Part shown: piece by piece, positions 29,201 through 40,424 of the stretch
Numbering within the stretch: the stretch's first letter is position 1
How the letters are laid out: each line of letters opens with the position of its first letter
Assembly (NCBI RefSeq): GCF_020882245.1
Contig: NC_083597.1
Location: 91,304,152-91,368,151, forward strand
Direction of reading: 5' to 3'
Origin: Rhopalosiphum padi
Taxonomy: Eukaryota > Arthropoda > Insecta > Hemiptera > Aphididae
Length of the DNA: 64,000 bases
Made by a program: the position numbers and the translations under genes
The notes under the pieces: model-generated
The model's database searches: none
Seen by the model: only the letters and a program-made list of their open reading frames with translations
What the model was told of the DNA's origin: nothing

Positions 29201-32200
29201 TTTTTATTTATTTGTATATTGTTAAACATTGTTGAGATGACTTGATTTTATACTTTATAATATGTGAGTCTTTCATAGCTATGGTGTATTGAACATTTTA
29301 TTAATCCACATTCACACAAATCTATAATCACACAGGTATATGTATTGTTCACACATTTATTTAAGCTTAAATACTCATCACAAATCGCTTGGGTTTACGT
29401 ATAAACTAGTCAAATTTTGTTTTGTTGGTTACCTACCAAAATTATCGACTTTTACACTGGTAGCTTAATGGTATTTGAAGATTATTAACAAACTAGATTA
29501 ACGAAATAAGGTAAGACAGTCACGTACCAATTACTGCCCAGTAGTATAATTTTATGTATATAGTAATTAAACAAAAACTATATTATACAATATTGTATCT
29601 AGAAAGTTTGAAATTCATTAAATTTATACGGGAAATACAAAAAAAATTATAACAATTTAATTGTTTTTTAATCATGACAACGTGTTAAAGAGTATTTAAC
29701 GGAATTTAACTTATAAGGGTAGTTTAATTTAACTAAAAATTGATTAAACATTAAAATATAAGAATTACCGAGAAGAATTCATAACGTTTTAAATCGTTGT
29801 TTATTGTCACATTTTAATATGGTGATACAAACAACTAAATTCAAGAATTTACAATCTTTCTAGATACCTATATTAAAGTCCTGGGATATTGATGGCTTAT
29901 AAATCCAAGAAAATCCACTTTCCGACATTTAAATAACTTTATTAACATTAATTACTTAATAAAGAAAATCGACCAAGTCTTATGAGAAAATATTATTGTA
30001 GGTACCTACTTATAAAAGATTTTTAAATCATCTTATTAATATCCACTAGTTCAGTGTTTTTTTTTTTTTACAATACGTATAGTTGTGCGCAAACTCCTAT
30101 ACTTTCTAATTTAGCCTCCCTGCACTGTTCTCTGCGCGTGCAAGTAACCGGTACACTCTCGTGCCTGCGTTTCCCGTTGAACGCCCGCGTAGGTGTATAA
30201 ATTATAAAATGTTCTAAAGCCCGCACCAAAAACTGAACGAATCACCCGCACCAAACGTCATATTATTATAGGCAATAATAAAATATTAAGTATACACTCG
30301 AGTACCAAGTATGGTAAACCATGAAAAAGTAGTTTTTTTTCCTAATCGCTCAGCGTATAAAATTGTATTGATTGCATTTTCAACATGAATAATGAATCAT
30401 CAATGCGTTGTTAAGACATAAACCAAGAATGAAATATAAGGTCCAACGATACTCGTTATATAACTATAGTGTCACTTGATTTATATTACAAAAAAAAAAA
30501 TCACCAGGATATGATATGCTAAATTACGAAATATAAAAAATAATTAACCATCAAACCTTCTTTTTATTCATCCACAATTTAATATTTAAGCTTTCCTTAT
30601 TTTTCCCAATATAGAAATTCTCAACCATAATATTAATCTCTAAACCAGATAAACCAAAGTAGGTACTTATAATAGTGATCTTTTACCGCTCATCAATTAC
30701 CCAGTCGTCCAGAAAAAAAACACTAATAATTCAATAGAATTAATTTCTATTAAAAAAAAAAATTTCGGCCAGGTGTTGCCGCACAAATGTTTGGCAGTGT
30801 CTAACGCGACGGACACCTAAAAAAATGTCATTTTAACCTCCACTCCAATCAAAATCTTCTAATAATATCTTATACAATGTTATAAATTGCCATTTCTAAC
30901 AATCCACCGACGGTTCCTAAAATAAAATAGCAACGAAACATTTGTAAATAACAATGCAACAACTAGCTGTTGTTCTACCTACCAACTATTTTCCTTATAA
31001 AATGTATTTATTGGGCTTCTTGACTCTTGTATAGAATGTAAATATAGAATGTTTTTCAATAAATATTACGCAAGTCCCTTAGATAAAATATGAAAATAAT
31101 ATTTAGACCGTTCTCGAACCCGTGTGGATTTTGGACGTAAATTATTGATAATATGATTCCATATTATTATATACATATAGCAAATGACACGAGTCAAAAT
31201 ACACGGCAATTCACTGTTTTCCCTCTCCCTCTAACTAATATTATACCTCATCACGCCCACTCGTGACACGATAACCGGCCATCAATGTCCCAGCCATCGC
31301 ACCATACAGAAACACAATACACTGTGCTTTCATACATCTTTCGCCCATATGGGTTAGATGAACTCGACACTTATAAGTATTGCACTCAACACCTTTCAAA
31401 GAGCGTGTGTAACATCCGATTTTCCGTGTAAACGTTTTAGATACGAGCCGTGGTACACCACCCGCCTCGACGTCGGTCAATGGCGACAACAGTGGCCGCG
31501 ACCGGAGCGCCGGTCACGAACGGAACGTGTCGGCGTCCACGCCGGTGAAGAACGACCGGAGCGCCGGCCGCATCGACATGAGCAGCAACAACATATCGCC
31601 GATACGAGACTGCCGCGCGAGCCCGGCTGGACGACCGCTGACGCGCGAACCTCAGCAACACCGGACACCCACGCCACTGCAGTCTCCGCCCGGCGACGTA
31701 CACCGGACACCGGCGGTGCAACAACCGTACGTGCGTCCGGCGTCCGGGCGGTCGGCCATGGACCTGTACGCGGCCATTCACGAGTCGAAAAAACGGTTGC
31801 TCGGCCAACAGCCGGCACCTGTGGCCGTCACGCCTGCCGTACCAACGACACAGCACCGGACGCAACCGCCGGCCACCGCGGCGGTGCGACGACCGCCGGA
31901 ACGTCAGTCGGACCGGTACCGGCCGCGCGGCGACGACCGGTCGGCCGCACGGTACGACTTCAAGCGGCTCCTGTTGCAGACCAACATGGCGGGCGGCAGG
32001 CGCGCGCAGCAATCCGCCGTGGTCCGGCTCCAGCAACCGCCGCCGCCGGCAAGGGCCGCCCCGAGTCCGGTGCCGCAGTCGCATTCGACCGCGCCCGGCC
32101 ACTTCAGGCGAACGCCGTCCAGTTCGTCGTTCCGCAAGTCCAACGTGCTCGCTTCGACCATACAGGAAGACTGCCGTGAAGACGAGGACTGTCACGGGCC

Positions 32201-32303
32201 CTCGGTCGTTCCCAGGTCCGCGGCGCTCGTCAGCCGCACGCTCAAAGGCCTGCAAGCCGCCGCCGCCGCGCCCACGTGTTCCGCTCTGGAAACGTCCCTT
32301 TGA
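20008..32303 (+). CDS. gukh: Guk-holder / Nance-Horan syndrome (NHS) family protein, 3' seven coding exons
   Basis: NHS-family proteins, including Drosophila Guk-holder, are adaptor proteins linked to actin remodelling, cell junctions and synapse organisation through the Discs-large scaffold. Seven coding exons join in one frame: 20008-20240, 22134-22306, 22411-22599, 22663-22956, 24510-25632, 26594-27149 and 31441-32303, giving 1143 residues to a TGA. Exon 1 carries TAFSLKTEHFKSKQVENKNL and RPIWVKRLYDQAGVP, family-like blocks. Exon 2 has RPWTSEEVLGDITVAPDCSS, and exon 7 ends with the MDLYAAIHESKKRLL block. The rest is Ser/Pro/Arg-rich and probably disordered. The first visible exon needs one base from an upstream exon. 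The N-terminal WAVE-homology region expected in this family is not seen, so the model is 5'-incomplete. Family assignment is from recognised motifs, not a search. Confidence 0.75.
22134..22956 (+). CDS. gukh: guk-holder exons b-d (22134-22306, 22411-22599, 22663-22956)
   Basis: Three clustered exons separated by 104- and 63-base introns. Phases match exactly: exon b ends two bases into a codon, exon c starts with one base and ends with two, and exon d does the same. Exon c has an Arg/Lys-rich stretch (SVRRRKSKRPRGKRRNTIAG) that could act as a nuclear or phosphoinositide-binding basic patch. Exon d has DILKDWGRMRLKQLKN followed by a Ser-rich tail. Codon use is AT-rich, unlike exon e onward. 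Confidence 0.78.
22957..24509. other. guk-holder intron, 1.55 kb
   Basis: AT-rich intron between exons d and e. No coding sequence or repeat could be recognised. Confidence 0.6.
24510..25632 (+). CDS. gukh: guk-holder exon e: large GC-rich exon
   Basis: Acceptor CATTTTCAG, 374 codons, donor CAA|GTACGC. It encodes a Ser/Thr/Pro- and acidic-rich segment containing YHGGSSVTSDEGETGSTYSC, LTKENVTRYKEEGLMIDVKP and TSRIPSMCVITPPISDDEVS. These short conserved islands in disordered sequence look like interaction or phosphorylation motifs (inference). The exon is far richer in G and C than the preceding exons and introns, which also produces long chance ORFs on the opposite strand. Confidence 0.8.
26594..27149 (+). 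CDS. gukh: guk-holder exon f
   Basis: Acceptor GATTCAG, 185 codons plus one base, donor CAAG|GTAATC. It encodes a Pro/Arg-rich segment with SPLISPTRRSLSPKEVVRGA and TECLETSLDEIKSVVKRSDS, the latter a likely short helix. GC-rich like exon e. A CA-rich microsatellite follows in the intron at about 27186-27226. Confidence 0.78.
27150..31440. other. guk-holder intron, 4.3 kb
   Basis: AT-rich apart from a somewhat GC-richer patch at about 30110-30250. No conserved exon was seen, although an alternative exon cannot be excluded. It contains a CA microsatellite just after the donor. Confidence 0.55.
31441..32303 (+). CDS. gukh: guk-holder terminal coding exon g
   Basis: The acceptor ACGTTTTAG supplies AT, which completes a GAT codon with the single G carried over from exon f. 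The exon encodes 287 further codons including the TGA. It is highly GC-rich and encodes Pro/Gln/Ala/Arg-rich sequence with two ordered blocks: SAMDLYAAIHESKKRLLG and RYDFKRLLLQTNMAG, matching the pattern of NHS-family C-termini. The protein ends ALETSL, a sequence of the class I PDZ-ligand form (S/T-x-hydrophobic at the very end: T-S-L). That would fit binding to a PDZ scaffold such as Discs-large, but this is inference. Confidence 0.78.
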
Positions 32304-32573
32304 CCGGTCTCTGGCGACATAGTTACTCTACAAATCAGCTGCAGTCAGCTGATGCCTATACTACGCGCATTTTGCAGTTGACGTTAACCTTTTGCGGTCT
32401 GATATACAGAAAGTCGCCTTTGAGACGCGTACCACCTGTACCGCTAATATACGTGTGTTAAACCTATATACCGTCAATGGCCGGGACCAATATTTTTAGA
32501 TCATTTTTTGTTTACCGATGTTCACTGTATACTTACCTACGTCGATATAATACGTAAGAGTAAACATAAATTA

Positions 32574-32579
32574 AATAAA
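32574..32579 (+). terminator. Polyadenylation signal AATAAA for guk-holder
   Basis: The first canonical AATAAA after the stop codon lies about 270 bases downstream, in AT-rich sequence. It is a plausible cleavage signal for this transcript. Confidence 0.5.
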
Positions 32580-32603
32580 ACATATTATAATATAGTGTTA
32601 TTT

Positions 32604-35230
32604 AATTTTCCTATGATATATAAAGAATCGTTTCAAATTGTATTTTATTTAGACACTGTATATTATATTGTATAAGTACACACATATTATATAAGTACCT
32701 AGTTTATAATATTGCATATAAATGTACCTCCTATTGTAATCGTAAGCGTCTTCTAGTCTTTACAAATCTACGAGCTCGAGAATGACACAAAACAGCGGCG
32801 ATTTGATAAATTTAATTTTTATTATTAATGTTGGTAATATTATTTATTTATTTCGTTTTTTTTTTTTTTTTATTTAAACAAAAATATTATTTACAAACAT
32901 CATAGAGAGAACTATATCCACCATTTCATTATTTTACAATGTAATAAAATTATTTTAAATTTTTAAGATTAACATACGTCAGACATGTATTCCACTGTCT
33001 ACGCAAAATAGCCTTCAAATACAAACGACGTGTAATTATTTACATACATTATACAATTTATTTCCTAAATATAAACTATTATAATCGACTCAGATATTTA
33101 GTAAATTCATCCATGGAAAAAATGTAATTTTAAATATATATAATGTACTTAAACTTTTTTTTTCATTTTATAAAGCGACCTAGTGTTAATTCGTGATTAA
33201 ATGTAGGTACAAGGTTGCTCACGAGGTTATTTATATATATTATACCATTATAATATTTATGGAACATAATATACCTAAGAAATGTGGATACATTGTACCT
33301 ATGCAGTTTAATGATTTTATATTATTATTTATTCAGAGAATAATTCAAACAAAATGAAACAAAAATATTTTAATTACTTACAAGAGCCTTTTGAAGATCT
33401 AAAATGTTACTATTTGTTATTTGTTTGCAAATATATGATAATTTTAATGAATTGATTTTGAATTGTTTTATTACCCAGTAGCAAATACCTACACAGATAT
33501 AATATTTCAATATTTAATAGGTAAGTACTTCTTGAACATTTTAAATCTGAAATATCATGTATAAACATAAAAACTCTTGCTAACATGGTGACATTATAAT
33601 AATTGCCTAATTTATAAGAAATTGAGGAAAAACTGTACATTGATTTTACTGTGTGTGAGGTCTTATACTTATGTAAGCTATGTTAGGTTAGCTTAGATTA
33701 AGTATATAAAATACACATTTATGAACAGTAATAACAATTCTTATATTACTGCAAGACTATGAAGACTCTGTAACCACTTCATATATAAACACTCCCTCCC
33801 ACACATAATTTTTGGCCTCGTTACCTAGGTACTGAAAAAAAAAAATTAAAACCCTAATTTCTATAACTTTTTTTCATCTATTCTTAACATAAAAATATTA
33901 GATAAAAAAATTTTAGAACATCAAATATGTGTACTAAAAAAATATAAGATTGACTATCAACTAAATACTGAAATATATATATTAATACCATGTTTATAAC
34001 AGCTGTAGTTGGCGACTCAATTGCGCTCAAGACTATCGTATACTAACAAATGATATATTATGTCTACTTGAATGTGTATAATAATAATAAAATATAATAA
34101 CCAATAAATTAATTTCTCTCAATAACTATTAATTATTATTTATTATTATATGCACAGACATAACTTAATTTATAAATATATATATTAATATAAAATTATT
34201 TACCAATATATTATGTGTAATAGGTATCTTTAATAGTAATGTAAAATTAATTGTTTATTAATTATTTTAAAATTAGGTGATATTTATTATAAATGTCTCA
34301 ATGTCTATGGTATAACTATAGTAATTTAACTTAACAAAGACAAAAGTTAATAATAAATATTTTAAATTACAGTAGTTAAATTGTTTGATGTTCACATCAA
34401 TTATTCAATTTTTATTAGACGGTGACTATTGAAACAAAGAATTTTTACTTATAAGGTAATAAATATTATTTTAGTGCCTTATTTTTTTAATAACAGTAAA
34501 GTTGATGTTTCATTATCCTAACAACTCATCATAATTTATTCGTTTCAAGTATTTTAACAATATTTCTCAGTAAAAAATTAGGATTTATTAATTTTAGATT
34601 TTCTATGACTAGTTACATAAATACTTTTTAGTTAATTCTTAAAATAGTTAAAGATGACAAGGAAAAACAATAATGAAGCATAATTAACATTTTTTTTTTT
34701 TTTTTTTTTTAATAATAAAATATTAAAAACGAATGTACTAGTATTTCAATTACATATAATTTAAAATTAATACAAAATATTATATAAAAATGTAATATAA
34801 TTGGTATATTAAAATACAATATTTCACTCACATAACCATACAAATAGGCTATAATCAAACCAAACTATCCAAATTGAAGATGTCTATATTTATAGTCCAT
34901 AATCTATACTAAATATTATTAGTACATATTTTAGTTACCTATTAATTGATATTGAATACTATTAACATTTTTTTATGTAGATAATGGTGAGAATTGAGGT
35001 GGAAATATTTAATATACACTGTATAACATTTAATGACTGTCTTGTTAATACAAACCAACAAGTTTGTGTACCTGAAATAAAATACATTTATTATTACCAT
35101 TAATTTAAATTATTGTAAATTTTCAAAGGAGTATGCCTTAGGAGTAAATAATGAACAGAAGTAAACCCCAAACCCACCCTATTTTTGCCTATTATGATTA
35201 CTCAACCAACATATTATATCATTAGTTTTT
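32604..35230. other. AT-rich intergenic region
   Basis: Between the guk-holder 3' end and the U1-C gene. It holds poly-T tracts (for example about 34691-34714) and no supportable gene. Confidence 0.45.
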
Positions 35231-35234
35231 TGTA

Positions 35235-35565
35235 TTTTCATTTTTTTTTCATCTATAACTTTTTAAATATCACGAAATACTTGTACATGTTTAACAGATT
35301 TATGAAATAATTTACAAATATCCTCAAATACTTGGAAGTTTTGTTTAATTGAAACATATGTATTGAGAACAAAAAACAGTGCTAATGATAGAAAATGAGC
35401 TTTAAAATGAATATTTGGTATTTCTCTTTGACCTATTTTAAATAATCTTTTTCATACTTCAGTTATACTTCTATAAATATTTGCAGTGCCATCAAAACCA
35501 AGACTTATTACTTGAGAATAATCAGAGTTCTCTTTTTTTACCGCATAATAGTGTCAACTCATTTC
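35235..35565 (-). pseudogene. Decayed transposase fragment, hAT/DUF4371-like
   Basis: Read on the minus strand, a short segment gives SDYSQVISLGFDGTANIYRS. This matches the pattern of the catalytic-domain block (G-x-D-G-A/T-N) found in DUF4371/hAT-type transposases. Downstream, after stops and frame changes, LNTYVSIKQNFQVFEDICKL resembles the helical segment that follows. Several stops show it is dead. The family call rests on one good motif, so it is tentative. Confidence 0.35.
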
Positions 35566-35963
35566 ACATGTAGTGTATGTAGTAACTACATTTCGGGGAG
35601 TGTACATTTTTGGGGAGGGGAAGCAATACTTCCACGATATTTCACCCTAAAATAAACACTATCACACATCATATATTTGTCAATATTTGTCTACAATAAT
35701 GTAGAATTTTTGCATATTTTACTCATTGTAATACACATTTGTTTTGAAGCGCAAAATATCCCAAGCCAGTGGGAGCTTCGTCTATAAAACAATATTTATA
35801 TATTTAACATAAATTTAAAATTATAATATATTTATGATAATTGACAAAGAAAAACTAAATACTTTGAAAAATTGATTTAAGGGATTAGACATAATTGCAA
35901 AATAAAACAATAAATAACACCAAGAATTTGTTTTATTTATACTAGGTGTAAATAACAATATAT

Positions 35964-35969
35964 TTTATT
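35964..35969 (-). terminator. Polyadenylation signal for U1-C
   Basis: AATAAA on the minus strand about 90 bases after the U1-C stop. A second copy lies at about 35932-35937. Confidence 0.55.
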
Positions 35970-36055
35970 CAAGACATAAAAATAAGAACAGTCTGGATTA
36001 TGATTGATAAGATTTAGTATTCGTTATGTTGAGACTAAACAAACGCTTACTTATT

Positions 36056-36499
36056 TTATTGTTGAGCTTGGACATTAGGAGGTGGATTGGCCATCATGGG
36101 CGGTCTCATATTTGGTGGCATCGGGGGCATCATTGGCGGCGGGGCCCCCATCGGCATCTGTCCCATGGGTGGTCGCATCATTGGCGGCATGGACATCATT
36201 GGGGGTGCGCCCATTGGCATCTGTCCGGGCGGCATGATGGAACCAGGTGGCATGGGCATTTGTGGCGCCGCTTGGCCCATGTTCGGTGGTGGTATACACA
36301 CTCCCTTCATGCCGATCTTACCAGCTTTGTATGCAGCTGTCGTGGCATCGATCAGGTTCTGCGCCTGTTCCTCCATCCACTTCTGATAATAAAACTTGAC
36401 GTTATCCTTGTGCTTGCGGCCCTGGCAGTGGGTCTTCCTCACCGATGGCGAATCGTGCGTCAGGTACGTGTCGCAATAATCGCAATAGTATTTCGGCAT
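36056..36499 (-). CDS. snRNP-U1-C: U1 small nuclear ribonucleoprotein C (U1-C)
   Basis: U1-C is part of the U1 snRNP and stabilises pairing of U1 snRNA with the 5' splice site in the nucleus. The ORF is 147 residues, close to the usual 145-160. It begins MPKYYCDYCDTYLTHDSPSV, the family's diagnostic start. The C2H2 matrin-type zinc finger uses Cys6, Cys9, His24 and His30, all present. It is followed by YYQKWMEEQAQNLIDATTAA, then a Met/Pro/Gly-rich tail from about residue 85 of the kind usual for this protein. The CDS is a single exon. An acceptor-like TTTCTGTTAG at about 36521 on this strand suggests a 5' UTR intron just upstream of the ATG. It is divergent from the STOML2 gene; the two ATGs are about 770 bases apart. 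Confidence 0.96.
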   Translation of the reverse strand: MPKYYCDYCDTYLTHDSPSVRKTHCQGRKHKDNVKFYYQKWMEEQAQNLIDATTAAYKAGKIGMKGVCIPPPNMGQAAPQMPMPPGSIMPPGQMPMGAPPMMSMPPMMRPPMGQMPMGAPPPMMPPMPPNMRPPMMANPPPNVQAQQ

Positions 36500-36520
36500 G
36501 GCTGTGCGGTAGGTACGCCA

Positions 36521-37268
36521 CTAACAGAAACAAAAATATTAATATATTATTAACTGGTCGTTTTCGGTAATCGTTTTTATTCGTAAACCGTTTAAAACAC
36601 AATCTTATTATAATTAATAAGAACTAAGAAATTAAGAATGAAATAATAATAATATAACATATTTTTGTTTACTGCATTTATCCGCAGACCGCGTCGCCGA
36701 TGATAACTACCGTCTACTATCACGTTCTCCACTGTAGCCAACTGACGAAAAACCGTGAACCATGTCACTTTTTTTTATCATACCGCTATCATGAATAAAA
36801 CCGCATAAACTTTTTTTTAATATACTGATAACAGTTGGTGGACATTTTATAGGCAATACAATTATATAATATTTTACTATTTTAGGCATATTACACTTAT
36901 ATGATTTAAGGTAGACATAATACGTCTGTAATGGGTAGTTCTGCATAGTTCTGTGATATTATATTTTATATTTATTTCTTTAATTCGTTCTGCAGCAATA
37001 CTTAAAACTGTATTGTTATGTTGTGATTTGATACTTTTTCTGACACTGACCGAACCGATAACATAACACTATTTACACTGATAATGCGGCTTTTTAAGTT
37101 TTTAATATATTTTTATCATTAACTTGTTTCCAAACTCCAAAGATAACTTTGAAAAATTGCAATACTAATTCGGTTTCATTTTACACGTTATTCATAATTA
37201 ATTGTTTCAATCAACAGTCAATGATCATCATTTATCTTGATTATAGTCTTTTCAAATAACTTGAAATC
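36521..37268. promoter_or_regulatory. Shared divergent promoter region of U1-C and STOML2
   Basis: About 750 bases separate the two divergent start codons. A GC-richer patch at about 36685-36760 may mark transcription start sites. No TATA box was assigned, as is common for housekeeping genes. The sharing is inferred from the arrangement. Confidence 0.4.
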
Positions 37269-40163
37269 ATGCTCGTTTGCAAACTCAATCCGATGCGGTT
37301 CACCACTATTGTAAAGGTAAGGTTTGGCAGTACAAAATTATATACATATTTTATCATTTGGATGTTCATTCAAACAATATTCTTTAATATTTAACCATAA
37401 AATACTTAGTTTTTGTAAATATGGATTAATGATGTTACTTATGACTTACCTATTACCTACTTTATGATGATTTCTTTTTTTTATTTGCAGCATCAAAGAT
37501 TTTTATCGAGAGAACCATCTATCCTGTCATCAATTGCATTGGCAAGATTTAAAAGTAGTAAACCATTCAACACTGGAATTCTATTTGTTCCGCAACAAGA
37601 GGCTAGACAACATATTTTTATATTATATTTTTTTTAACATCTATAAATATGCAGTTAAAATCTTTTTTTCTTACTTATTTGCTGTAAGAGTACCACAGTT
37701 TCATCAAGGAAAGCAGGCAAAATAAAAATAATATTGCATTCATAGGGAATCAAGATTGATTATTTACTAGTACTCTGTCTGGATTTCTCTGTTTGATTTT
37801 TATATCAAATACAACTTTTGTATGACTTTCCTGACATTAGTACACAAATAGTTTTAACATATATATAATTAGTTATACATCCTGAATGATTTAACTATGT
37901 TTGAACATGTGCATTTTTTTCTTTTATCAATACATTTAGATGTCCTAGCATTTAAAAAAATCCAAAACCAATAATAATTTGTTTTCTGGAACAAACAATA
38001 ACCTTAATTTTTATTAACTTATTATAATATGATGAATATATTTATTTTGTTACTTAAGAGACCCTTTACATTTAATTTTCCCAACATTTTTATTTAATAT
38101 TTAATATAAAATAAAATGCTTTGTTATAGGCATGGATTGTTGAACGAATGGGTAAATTTCGGCGAATTTTAGAACCGGGTTTAAACTTTTTGATACCTTT
38201 CTTAGATCGTGTTGGTTATGTACAAAGTTTAAAGGAATTAGCCATTGATATTCCCAAACAAAGTGCTGTAACTTTAGGTCAGAATAAAGTTTAATTTTAA
38301 AATATTTATTCTATTATTTATTTTAATTTTTAAAATATTTATTTTGTAATTTATATTTTAGATAACGTAACACTCAATATTGATGGTGTATTATATTTAA
38401 AAGTCAGTGATCCTTACTTAGCAAGTTATGGAGTTGAAGATCCAGAGTTTGCAATTACTCAATTGGCTCAAACTACAATGAGGTAACAACAATGATAAAT
38501 CGTAGTTAAATCAGTTAAGAAAAATTAAATTAAAACACTTGATTATTTTATTATAAAAACACTAGTCTTTATTTAAATATGTTTTATTGCTATTTTTAAA
38601 CTTAATACTAATATTTATTAAACCTTATATTTTAATGTGATAGATCAGAATTAGGAAAAATATCTTTAGACAAAGTTTTTCGGGAACGAGAAAATTTAAA
38701 CTATGCAATTGTTGAAAGCCTTAATAAAGCAAGTGCATCATGGGGACTGATATGTTTCCGTTATGAAATTCGTAAGATTTTATGGAATAAGTCTCCTTCT
38801 TTGTAAATTATAATTAATTATTTAATTTATCTAGGTGATATAAAACTTCCTAATAGAGTACAAGAAGCTATGCAAATGCAAGTGGAAGCTGAAAGGAAAA
38901 AACGTGCAGCTATTCTAGATTCTGAAGGTATTCGTGAAGCTGACATAAATGTAGCTGAGGGAAAAAGACAATCAACAATTTTAGCTTCAGGTAACTTATT
39001 AAAATCTGTATGATATTGGTGTATATTCAGTCTTTTTTTTTAATATTAACTGTAGAGGCTGAACAACAAGAGCAAATTAATAAAGCCCAGGGAGAAGCCA
39101 ATGCTTTATTAGCAGTAGCTGAAGCAAAAGCTAAAGGAATACGATTGATAGCTGATGCTCTTAAACAAACAGTTAAGTATAATATTTTATTCTAAACACT
39201 AGTAAATAATTAATTACACATGTCTTTGTATTCAATGCTAATTTGTTATAATCAAAAACTAATAATAAATGTACAGTGCACTTTCGATTATCTGCGGAAT
39301 AGGGTGGCTTGGCATGCACGGATAAGCAAATACCACGGATAATCCGTAAAGTTCAATAATTACATTTATGTATGTATTATTAAAAAAATTAAATCATGTA
39401 ATTTTAAATATTATTTAAGAAAAATTATAAATTATTTATATGCAAAAAAATCAGCAACAAGTTATTTTTTTGATTGAAAACACTTCTTGTTAACTTGTGA
39501 TTGAAGCTTTTTTACTACATTTTGTCTTCAAAAACGTAGCGATTAATCACGCAAAATTAAATATGTTTAAATTCTGCGATTAATTGCTTGGCGTGTAAAC
39601 ACTGTAAACTATTTACAATCCATAAATAAATATGTACAAGTCGCGTTATCAAGTAATTGGCTATCTCGCAACCCAATTAAACCAATAATGATGTTCAATG
39701 TACATTGTAAAAATATTATATTTTTTTTTATTGATTCTACAGAAGACTATAGATAATCCGCCCACGGATAATCAAAAGTACACTGTGTATTACATTAGAT
39801 ATTTTCTAATAATCATTAGATAGAAAAGTGTTATTGTCTGTAAATTCTAAAAACTTTTTTTGAAATCAAATTTTGTTTTAGGATGGTTATAATGCTGCAT
39901 CTCTTAAAGTAGCTGAATCATACGTAGAAGCTTTTGGAAAATTAGCTAAATCTACAAATACAGTTATTATACCTAGCAACACTTCAGATGTTTCATCAAT
40001 GGTGACTCAGGTAAATTATATTTGCTTAATTTAATTATATGATTGTCACGTATAGTTTAATTAAAACCAATTATTGTTTAATTTAATATAGGCCATGTCC
40101 ATTTACAAATCTCTAACAAGTAAGTCTAAGCAGACTAGAAGATTGAGCGAGGAAGACAAATAA
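37269..40163 (+). CDS. STOML2: Stomatin-like protein 2, mitochondrial (SPFH/band 7 family)
   Basis: STOML2 scaffolds cardiolipin-rich inner mitochondrial membrane domains and prohibitin/protease complexes. Nine exons join in frame: 37269-37316, 37491-37601, 38130-38277, 38362-38482, 38644-38771, 38835-38990, 39056-39171, 39882-40010 and 40092-40163. They give 342 residues, near the 356 of the human protein. The first ~45 residues are basic and hydroxylated (MRFTTIVKHQRFLSREPSIL), fitting a mitochondrial presequence. The SPFH domain starts at VPQQE|AWIVERMGKF and contains DRVGYVQSLKELAIDIPKQ, YGVEDPEFAITQLAQTTMRS and ELGKISLDKVFRERENL. A coiled-coil (QMQVEAERKKRAAILDSEGI) and the C-terminal segment LAKSTNTVIIPSNTSDVSSM follow. 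Intron 2 starts with GC rather than GT. Intron 7 holds a Tigger-like element. The gene looks intact. Confidence 0.95.
39274..39785. mobile_element. pogo/Tigger-like non-autonomous element in STOML2 intron 7
   Basis: The left end CAGTGCACTTTCGATTATCT is mirrored by the right end (reverse complement CAGTGTACTTTTGATTATCC). A TA precedes the left end. The 512-base body is AT-rich and has no open transposase. Internal copies of a CGGATAATC-type motif lie near both ends, as in Tigger-related elements. The element lies wholly between exons 7 and 8 and does not touch splice sites. Family assignment is by end sequence only. Confidence 0.6.
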
Positions 40164-40418
40164 TCCATTGTCAATGAACTGAATGCATGTTAAATTATAA
40201 TATAATTTTATTACATTATATGAAAATTTAAAAAGGTTAAAATGATGGTTACTACAACTCATTAACATTTAAGTGCTTAATAATTATTAAACCTCATGAA
40301 TTTTATTATATTATAAACATATGTGTTTTTTGTAGAAATATTTTTAAATCTTGTATCATTAATTTAAAATTTGAAAAAGGTTATAAAAAGCTACCATTTC
40401 ATAGTATCTATGAATTTA

Positions 40419-40424
40419 AATAAA
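40419..40424 (+). terminator. Polyadenylation signal for STOML2
   Basis: AATAAA about 255 bases after the STOML2 stop codon, in the short convergent gap with the odorant receptor gene. Confidence 0.45.

Noticed and set aside
31358..32255. ORFs of 270-odd codons on both strands over guk-holder exon g
   Set aside because: Only the frame of 31441-32303 joins upstream exons in phase and carries conserved blocks.
36026..36553. 175-codon plus-strand ORF rich in His/Trp/Arg
   Set aside because: It is the antisense of the U1-C gene, whose zinc finger and start are unmistakable.
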